Assembly: GCA_018991295.1 (NCBI GenBank)
Contig: JAGKSZ010000008.1
Coordinates: 1-11,227 of the forward strand
Reading direction: 5' to 3'
DNA length: 11,227 bases
Source of the DNA: Porphyrobacter sp.
GTDB taxonomy: Bacteria; Pseudomonadota; Alphaproteobacteria; Sphingomonadales; Sphingomonadaceae
Of the stretch, positions 6,137 to 11,227 are shown in pieces; within the stretch, counting starts at the first letter, position 1, and the number at the start of each line of letters is the position of its first letter. Below the pieces are notes generated by a model. It was not told the origin of the DNA. It worked only from the letters and a program-made list of their open reading frames with translations, and searched no databases. The translations under genes were made by a program, and so were the position numbers.

Positions 6137-9100
6137 TCAGAAGCGGACGCGAACCCCGAAGCGCACGCCCCACAGCGAACCATTGATGTTGGTCGCTTCG
6201 TTCGGCGCACGGAAGCTGGAGTAGCGGTACTGTGCGCAGGGCTGGGCCGCCGAGGTGGCAGCAGCGCCGCCAACCGTCTGGAGGCAGGTCACGTTCACGA
6301 GCGGCGCCGTGTAGGGGAAGCCCACCTGACGGATCGTGCCCCAGTCCTTGTCGATCAGGTTGAGCATGTTTTCGACGTCGGCCATCAGCTCCAGCTTGCC
6401 GCCGAAGACGAACGGCACTTCCTGACGCACCGACAGGTCCAGCTTGTGCACCCACGGGGTCTTGCCGATGTTCTTTTCAGCAATCTGGCCCTGATAGGCG
6501 TTCAGCTCCGAGTTCTGGATGAAGTTCTGGAACGCGGTGAAGGTGGCGGTCGAATCATAGACCACACGCGCATCGGCCGTCTGGCTGCTGACATCCGGCA
6601 CATAGAGCAGACCGCGGCTCGCGCGGCCGTTCACACCGAACACCGCCGAACGGCCCGCCGTCGGATCGTTCATGGTGAAGCTGTAACGCTGGCCCGAACG
6701 GACGTTGTAGAACAGCTCCACGCGGGTGTTGTTGTCCCCGAACAGCTCGCCATCGAAACCGGTGCCGAGACGGAACTGGTGATCGCGCTGATAGTTGGCG
6801 ATGCCCTGAGCCGCGAAGTTCGGATCGGTGAAGGCGGTGTTGGTGTAGTTCGAGAACGCCACCGACGAAGTGCCCGGGTTCTGGTCCTGCACGTCCTGGA
6901 AGGTGTAGGAACCATTCAGGAAGAAGCCGGAGTTCCAGCGTTTGTTGATGCGGCCGACGATGTTCCAGCTTTCACCGAAGCTGGTGTTGGTCAGCAGCAT
7001 GTCGGTGTTTTCGCCCGCGGCAGCCGGCAGCACGTTGTAGCGCGGACGACCGTCCGGCAGCGTGCCGACCTGCTCAACCGAGCGAATGTCGGTCCACTCG
7101 AGCGCATTGTTGACGTTCGAGTAGATCACGTCGGCGCCGATGTTCCAGCCATCGCCCAGGAAGCCAAGGTTGGCTTCATAGTCGACCGAGCCCGAGAAAC
7201 GCCACTGCGAGGGCGCTTCGAAGTTCGGATCGAGCGCGTTGGTCGGAGAACCGGCGAAGCCTGCCTGACGCACCGCCGCGATCAGCGCCTGCGGCACGCC
7301 CGGACCACCCGAGACGTTGTTCAGGGTCGCCGCGCCGAGGGTCTGCACCTGCGCCGTGGTCAGGCCGAGAACCGCCTGCTCGGGGATGGAGAAGGTGCCA
7401 TCGGCGTTGCGGCGCACGCGCACCTGCTGGAGCGTCGGGCCGGGGTTCGAATAGTTGTTCGAAATCCACACCAGCGGGTTGCCGCCGCCGAACAGGCCCG
7501 CCGAACCACGGAGCTGCAAGCGGTCGGTCGGCTTCCAGTTCACGCCAAAGCGCGGCTGGAGCAGGTCACGGCCGTTGAGGGTCGAGGTGTTGGCAAAGCC
7601 GAAGCGGTTCAGGAAGAACTCGTTGAAGAACGGACGGTCCGGCGTATCGAACAGGTCGTAACGCACGCCTGCCACAACCGTGAGGTTGTCGGTGACGTCG
7701 ATCGTATCGCTGATGCCGAAGGTCCAGCTGTTGTTCTGGAATTCAGCGGTCACGGTGTCGATCCCGCCACGCAGCGGCACGGCGTAATCGAGTTCGTTGG
7801 CCCGGCGCGCCTGGAAGTCGGCGAGGCTGTCAAAGTACCATGCACCCGAAACGCGCTGGGCGAACAGGTTGCGCACGTCCTGACGACGACGCTCGGCGAT
7901 CAGCTTGAGGGTGTGGTTCTTCACCTTCAGGGTCGCGGCGAATTCGATCGCCAGCGACTGGCTGTCGAGCTCGTTGGCCTGACGGCTGATGTCCGGACCG
8001 AAGTTGATGCGCTGCTGGAACGGCGCGCAGACCAGCGGGGCCGAGCCGTTGACAGCGCCGCCCGCGGGCGGTGCGGCCGGGTTGGTCGGATCGAGACAGA
8101 CCTGGAACTGGCCGAACTCGCGCCCGCCGATCGGCACCTGAAGGCGAACGTAATCGGCATAGGACACGCGCAGTTGGGTCGAGAAGCTGTCCGACCACTG
8201 GTTGTTCGACTGCAGAATCCCGAAGTGGTTGACCGCACCCTGCGTGTAGTTGTTCGACAGCAGGTTGTAGGTCGGGTTGGTGGCGGTGATCTGGCCGGTG
8301 CCGGTCTGGCCAGCCAGCAGCGCGCTGTCGTTCCAGATGTAGGTGGCGGTCAGACGGTGACCGTCAGCCACGTTCCAGTCCAGCTTGGTGATCAGCTTGT
8401 CGTCCTTTTCGACGATGTCGCTGGCCACGCCGAGCGTGTCGTAGTTGTAGACGGTCTGCGCGATGCTGCTGATGTTGGTGATCTCGGCTTCGGTGATCCC
8501 GAGCTGCGAGGGATCGACATCCGCCGGGACAGTGTCACGGGTGCGTTCATAGGTGACCGCGAAGAACAGCTTGTCCTTGATGATCGGGCCGGTGACCTGC
8601 GCCACATAGACCTGCGAATCGAAGGCGCCGATGCGGCGGAGGTTGTCCGCACGGGTGCCGCGCAGATCATCATTCTGGTAATAGGCCGCGCCCAGGAAGG
8701 TGAAGCTGTTGCCACCCGACTTGAGCTGGGTGTTGATCGCACCGCCCTGGAAGAAGCCCTGTTGGATATCGACCGGCGCGGTTTCGACCGAGAATTCGCC
8801 GATCGCATCGAGCGGCACCGGGCCGCGCGAGGAAACGAGGCCACCGGATTCCAGACCGAAGGGGTCACCGAAGGCCACACCGTCAACGGTGAAGCGGTTG
8901 AAGCGGTTGTTCTGCCCGGCGATGCTGATGGCGCCGTTGTTGGTGGCATCCAGCGTCACCAGCGGATCGCGCGCGGCAAGGTTGCGCACGTCGCGGTTGA
9001 TGTTGGCAACGCCGGCGATGTCGCGGGCGGTCAGCACGGTGGCAGCGCCGGTCGACAGCGTGATGGCCGAACGCTGACGGGCGCCGGTAACAACGATGGT

Positions 9101-9454
9101 CTGGCCCTGCTCGGCCAGCGCGACGCTGATACGCTGCGCCTGACCTGCGCTGAGGAAGCCGATTTCCTGCGTGACGCTTTCAAAGCCGCCAGCGTTCACT
9201 TCCACGGTGAAGGGGCCGCCAAGACGCAGGCCAGCCGCGTTGAAGCCGCCGGCCGCATCGGTCGTCTGGGTCGATTTGGTGCCCGAGGGCACGTGGGTGA
9301 CGGTCACCGTCGCACCCGCGATCGGGTTGCCGTTCTGATCGACGACATCGCCGCGCACCGAGGAGGTGGTTTCCTGCGCGAAGGCAGGGGTCGCGATGGT
9401 GGTGGTCGCGGCGAGGCTTACGATGCTCGCGGCAAGGAGATACTTAAGCTTCAT
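6137..9454 (-). CDS. TonB-dependent outer-membrane receptor, Oar-like, with carboxypeptidase-regulatory-like N-domain
   Basis: This 1105-residue protein should be a gated outer-membrane beta-barrel energised by TonB. It begins with a Sec signal peptide (about 1-26, cleavage after AFA). A carboxypeptidase-regulatory-like beta-sandwich (about 29-115, including GDVVDQNGNPIAGATVTV) follows, then a TonB box-like TIVVTGAR (119-126) and a plug domain to about 250. The rest is barrel with Asn/Asp/Gly-rich loops. The final FGVRVRF ends in phenylalanine, the usual Bam-recognised end. At over 1000 residues with a CarboxypepD-like domain it fits the Oar class rather than a standard siderophore receptor of 650-800 residues; the substrate is unknown. 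Only four cysteines are seen, in two close pairs (453/476, 1057/1073), likely loop disulfides. The ATG at 9454 is chosen for the signal peptide and an AGGGG Shine-Dalgarno sequence 8 bases upstream. It ends at a shared terminator. Confidence 0.93.
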   Translation of the reverse strand: MKLKYLLAASIVSLAATTTIATPAFAQETTSSVRGDVVDQNGNPIAGATVTVTHVPSGTKSTQTTDAAGGFNAAGLRLGGPFTVEVNAGGFESVTQEIGFLSAGQAQRISVALAEQGQTIVVTGARQRSAITLSTGAATVLTARDIAGVANINRDVRNLAARDPLVTLDATNNGAISIAGQNNRFNRFTVDGVAFGDPFGLESGGLVSSRGPVPLDAIGEFSVETAPVDIQQGFFQGGAINTQLKSGGNSFTFLGAAYYQNDDLRGTRADNLRRIGAFDSQVYVAQVTGPIIKDKLFFAVTYERTRDTVPADVDPSQLGITEAEITNISSIAQTVYNYDTLGVASDIVEKDDKLITKLDWNVADGHRLTATYIWNDSALLAGQTGTGQITATNPTYNLLSNNYTQGAVNHFGILQSNNQWSDSFSTQLRVSYADYVRLQVPIGGREFGQFQVCLDPTNPAAPPAGGAVNGSAPLVCAPFQQRINFGPDISRQANELDSQSLAIEFAATLKVKNHTLKLIAERRRQDVRNLFAQRVSGAWYFDSLADFQARRANELDYAVPLRGGIDTVTAEFQNNSWTFGISDTIDVTDNLTVVAGVRYDLFDTPDRPFFNEFFLNRFGFANTSTLNGRDLLQPRFGVNWKPTDRLQLRGSAGLFGGGNPLVWISNNYSNPGPTLQQVRVRRNADGTFSIPEQAVLGLTTAQVQTLGAATLNNVSGGPGVPQALIAAVRQAGFAGSPTNALDPNFEAPSQWRFSGSVDYEANLGFLGDGWNIGADVIYSNVNNALEWTDIRSVEQVGTLPDGRPRYNVLPAAAGENTDMLLTNTSFGESWNIVGRINKRWNSGFFLNGSYTFQDVQDQNPGTSSVAFSNYTNTAFTDPNFAAQGIANYQRDHQFRLGTGFDGELFGDNNTRVELFYNVRSGQRYSFTMNDPTAGRSAVFGVNGRASRGLLYVPDVSSQTADARVVYDSTATFTAFQNFIQNSELNAYQGQIAEKNIGKTPWVHKLDLSVRQEVPFVFGGKLELMADVENMLNLIDKDWGTIRQVGFPYTAPLVNVTCLQTVGGAAATSAAQPCAQYRYSSFRAPNEATNINGSLWGVRFGVRVRF

Positions 9455-9537
9455 GATTGAGGCCCCTGGTAACGGATGGAGGTAAGACAAAACTTGTGGT
9501 GCGGCCTGCGCTAGGCCCGAACGCTTGCGGCAAAGCG

Positions 9538-9553
9538 ACTGTTCTGTGACAGT
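9538..9553. repeat. Inverted repeat ACTGT-N6-ACAGT upstream of the receptor
   Basis: Five-base arms ACTGT (9538-9542) and ACAGT (9549-9553) flank six bases, about 85 bp before the receptor ATG. The size and spacing suit a dimeric regulator's operator. It resembles half of a Pho box, but the second half is inverted rather than direct, so PhoB is not supported. No regulator can be named. Confidence 0.3.
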
Positions 9554-9597
9554 TTGATGAAATACCCTGCCCCTGCGGGCCGTTTCCATAGTGCGAG

Positions 9598-9614
9598 TCT
9601 GGCCGAACGCCAGA
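9598..9614. repeat. Small stem-loop TCTGGC-N5-GCCAGA
   Basis: Six-base perfect arms TCTGGC (9598-9603) and GCCAGA (9609-9614) enclose a five-base loop. No T-tract follows on either strand, so it is not a terminator. It sits inside the longer-range complementarity of the receptor upstream region. Confidence 0.3.
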
Positions 9615-9644
9615 AAAGCTTAGGAATTGCGCGTGTTCCGACGC

Positions 9645-9670
9645 CGGGTGTTGCATCGCAGCAACGCCCG
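9645..9670. repeat. 26-bp stem-loop with 10-bp arms
   Basis: CGGGTGTTGC (9645-9654) and GCAACGCCCG (9661-9670) enclose the six bases ATCGCA. Nine of ten positions are Watson-Crick. The tenth is a U-G wobble in plus-strand RNA and an A-C mismatch in minus-strand RNA. No T-tract flanks it. It could be an operator, a leader hairpin or part of a small RNA; position alone does not decide. Confidence 0.4.
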
Positions 9671-9699
9671 CAGGGAAATTCTCAAGACAGATCAATGCG

Positions 9700-9714
9700 G
9701 CCCGAAATCCGGGC
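9700..9714 (-). terminator. Weak terminator-like hairpin after the oxygenase gene
   Basis: Arms GCCCG (9700-9704) and CGGGC (9710-9714) enclose five bases and start immediately after the oxygenase stop codon. The stem is short and minus-strand transcripts would have no U-tract after it, so termination here would be inefficient or Rho-dependent. Read-through into the receptor gene is possible. Confidence 0.3.
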
Positions 9715-10644
9715 TCAGGCGAGGTTGATCTCGCGCAGGCGCTCCATGAGGTAATCATGCGCGCTGATCGGCACCGGGGGGGGATTCGCATCATCCGCAG
9801 CCACGCATTCCGGCAGCGGTTCGATCAGGAAATCGGGCCGGAAATGCAGGAAGAACGGCATCGAATAGCGCGCCCGCTGCGCCGCTGCCCCGCGCGGGTT
9901 CACCACCCGGTGCGTGGTCGAACGCAGCCGCCCGTTGGTCTGGCGCTGGAGCATGTCCCCGACATTGATGACCAGCGCGCCCGGCGGCACGTCAACGGCA
10001 TACCATTGCCCATCCTTGGCCAGCAGTTCGAGCCCGGCTTCCTCCGCGCCAAGCAGCAAAGTGATGGTGTTGATATCCTCATGCCCGGCAGCGCGAATCG
10101 CCCCTTCAGGCGCACCCGGCCCGAGCGGCGGGTAGTGCAGCAGGCGCATCACCGAATTGCCATCGGCAACGCTCGCGGCGAAGAAATCGCGCGGGCGGCC
10201 AAGGTGGAGCGCAATCGCTTCGAGGACGCGGCCGCCGGCCACTTCGAAAGCGGCAAACAGCGCGCTCATGGTTTCGCGGAAGCCTTCGACCTCGCTCGGC
10301 CAGACATTGGGCGCCATGAATTCCGCCAGCGGGTGGCCTTCCGGCAGATCGCGCCCGACGTGCCAGAACTCCTTCAAATCAAACACCTCGGCATCCTTGG
10401 CCTTTTCGGTGCCGAACGGGGTGTAGCCGCGCGCGCCGCCGCCGCCTTCGATCTTGTAGGCGCGCTTGACCGCATCGGGCAGGGCGAAGAACGCCTTCGA
10501 GACAGCCTCCGCCTCGTCGATCAGATCCTGCGGGATGCCGTGATCGCGGACCACGGCAAAGCCATACTCCCCGAAGCTGCGCCCCAGTTCATCGGCGATG
10601 GTTTCAAGCGGCTGGGCGAGGCTGACGGATGCGATGTTGATCAT
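9715..10644 (-). CDS. Isopenicillin-N-synthase-like Fe(II)/2-oxoglutarate-dependent oxygenase
   Basis: This 309-residue cytoplasmic protein belongs to the non-haem iron IPNS/DIOX_N family. An N-terminal DIOX_N region (about 3-115) contains the typical GRSFGEYGFAVVRDHGIP (21-38). The catalytic jelly roll holds the iron triad His188-x-Asp190 (GHEDINTITLL) and His245 (STTHRVVNP). Arg259-Tyr-Ser261 (RYSMPFF) is the 2-oxoglutarate-binding RxS motif, favouring a 2-oxoglutarate-using enzyme. All key residues are present. The ATG at 10644 is preceded by AAGGG seven bases upstream; the frame is open further upstream but that part overlaps the transporter gene. It follows the nucleoside transporter gene by 41 bp on the same strand, so the two are probably co-transcribed. 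Related fungal enzymes oxidise thymine and pyrimidine nucleosides, so a nucleoside-derived substrate is a reasonable guess, but the family is broad and the substrate is unproven. Confidence 0.88.
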   Translation of the reverse strand: MINIASVSLAQPLETIADELGRSFGEYGFAVVRDHGIPQDLIDEAEAVSKAFFALPDAVKRAYKIEGGGGARGYTPFGTEKAKDAEVFDLKEFWHVGRDLPEGHPLAEFMAPNVWPSEVEGFRETMSALFAAFEVAGGRVLEAIALHLGRPRDFFAASVADGNSVMRLLHYPPLGPGAPEGAIRAAGHEDINTITLLLGAEEAGLELLAKDGQWYAVDVPPGALVINVGDMLQRQTNGRLRSTTHRVVNPRGAAAQRARYSMPFFLHFRPDFLIEPLPECVAADDANPPPVPISAHDYLMERLREINLA

Positions 10645-10685
10645 GGCCGCGCCCTTACACCCGCGCCTGTGGCCCTGCCAAGGGG

Positions 10686-11227
10686 CTAGAGCGGCAGGAA
10701 CAGGCTCGCCAGCGCGGCGCTCATCAGGTTCGACAGGCTGCCCGCAAGCAGCGCCTTCAGCCCCAGCCGGGCGATCATCGGCCGCTGATTGGGGGCGAGC
10801 CCGCCGGTCACCGCCATCTGGATCGCGATCGAGCAAAAATTGGCGAAACCGCACAGCGCAAAGGTGGCGATCGCGCGGCTGCGTTCCGTCAGCTCCCCCG
10901 CCTGCATCTTGCCAAGGTCGATGAAGGCGACGAATTCGTTGAGCACGATCTTGGTGCCGAACAGCCCGCCCGCGATCTGCGCCTGCTGCCAGTCGGAAAT
11001 GCCGATCAGGAACATGACCGGCGCGAACAGGTAGCCGAGCAGCTTCTGGAAGCTGAGCGTCGCCAGCCATTCGGCGGTTGCCGGCGGCAGCGGCGCGCCG
11101 ATTTGGTCGGCAAGGCCGGCGACCCCGCCGCCGATCCCCGCCAGCATGCCGTTGGCGAGCGCCACCAGCGCCACGAAGACCATGACCATCGCGCCCACCG
11201 CGACGGCCAGCTTGACGCCGGTCTGGG
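10686..11227 (-). CDS. nupC: NupC-family concentrative nucleoside transporter, C-terminal part (cut by window edge)
   Basis: The visible 180 codons are the C-terminal half of an inner-membrane nucleoside symporter; the frame is still open at the window edge, so about 220-250 N-terminal residues lie outside. Family landmarks are the FGTKIVLNEFVAF stretch, the ALCGFANF-SIAIQ segment and GGLAPNQRPMIARLGLKALLAGSL, ending in a hydrophobic helix before the TAG at 10686-10688. These residues line the nucleoside and sodium/proton sites in the CNT fold. A Cys replaces the more usual Ser in FANFCSIAIQ, a conservative change. Family members import nucleosides using a cation gradient. The IPNS-like oxygenase begins 41 bp downstream in the same direction, suggesting an operon for uptake and modification of a nucleoside. 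I see no sign of frameshift in the visible part. Confidence 0.92.
   Translation of the reverse strand, partial: QTGVKLAVAVGAMVMVFVALVALANGMLAGIGGGVAGLADQIGAPLPPATAEWLATLSFQKLLGYLFAPVMFLIGISDWQQAQIAGGLFGTKIVLNEFVAFIDLGKMQAGELTERSRAIATFALCGFANFCSIAIQMAVTGGLAPNQRPMIARLGLKALLAGSLSNLMSAALASLFLPL

Larger units (their letters stand above)
9455..9714 (-). promoter_or_regulatory. Upstream region of the TonB-dependent receptor with several dyads
   Basis: This 260-bp gap between the oxygenase stop and the receptor start must carry the receptor promoter if the receptor is transcribed on its own. No clear -35/-10 pair is seen. It holds inverted repeats at 9538-9553, 9598-9614 and 9645-9670. It also has a perfect 10-bp long-range pair, CCCTGCGGGC (9571-9580) with GCCCGCAGGG (9666-9675). 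That pair would enclose the 9598 hairpin and compete with the 9645-9670 hairpin. The density of complementary segments suggests a structured leader or operators. I do not recognise a cobalamin, TPP, FMN or other known riboswitch core. Confidence 0.4.

Noticed and set aside
6095..9460. A 1121-codon open frame on the plus strand opposite the receptor gene
   Set aside because: It is in exact codon register with the receptor. It stays open only because the sense gene avoids TTA, CTA and TCA codons, as GC-rich genes do. The translation has no family features, whereas the sense protein has a signal peptide and all receptor landmarks.
9538..9553. Pho box upstream of the receptor
   Set aside because: A Pho box needs two direct repeats of a CTGTCAT-like heptamer at 11-bp phase; here the two halves are inverted and only about five bases match.
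9455..9589. N-terminal extension of the receptor from an ATG at 9589
   Set aside because: It would put 45 polar residues before a clear Sec signal peptide. The ATG at 9454 has a good Shine-Dalgarno sequence and exposes the signal peptide at the N-terminus.
9455..9714. Cobalamin or other known riboswitch upstream of the receptor
   Set aside because: TonB-dependent receptors often have one, but I see no B12 box or other known riboswitch core, only unassigned dyads.

Overview
The window is GC-rich and densely coding. The gene content points to an alphaproteobacterium, most probably of the order Sphingomonadales (Erythrobacter/Sphingomonas-like). The basis is a large Oar-like TonB-dependent receptor with an IVVTG-type TonB box region, a cysteine-paired TonB homologue, a MASE1 hybrid kinase and an ECF-type promoter motif. 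This is inference from family content, not a taxonomic search.

Layout. A near-perfect ParB-binding parS palindrome lies at the extreme left (2-17). Next, on the minus strand, is a two-gene GDP-mannose precursor operon: a mannose-1-phosphate guanylyltransferase (823-1869) whose stop overlaps the GTG start of a class I mannose-6-phosphate isomerase (26-826). An ECF/EcfG-like promoter motif sits about 40 bp upstream of the operon. A stand-alone TonB-family protein (1950-2675, minus) follows. It is divergent, across a 341-bp spacer, from a 991-residue hybrid histidine kinase (3017-5992, plus) built as MASE1-PAS-HisKA-HATPase-REC-HPt. A shared bidirectional hairpin terminator (6081-6111) separates this kinase from the convergent 1105-residue TonB-dependent receptor (6137-9454, minus). 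The receptor has a structured 260-bp upstream region. At the right, on the minus strand and in transcription order, come the C-terminal part of a NupC-type nucleoside transporter (10686 to the edge) and, 41 bp later, an isopenicillin-N-synthase-like Fe(II)/2-oxoglutarate oxygenase (9715-10644).

How the genes may work together. The isomerase and guanylyltransferase handle the ends of the route from fructose-6-phosphate to GDP-mannose, which feeds surface polysaccharide. The TonB homologue and the receptor are the inner-membrane transducer and outer-membrane gate of the same transport principle, but they are separate transcription units and nothing shows they are partners. The transporter and oxygenase look like an operon that could import and oxidise a nucleoside or related compound.

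I see no tRNA, rRNA, CRISPR array, insertion sequence or other mobile element, and no clear new multi-gene system. The points most worth a second look are the parS site, the transporter-oxygenase pair, the receptor leader and the ECF-like promoter.
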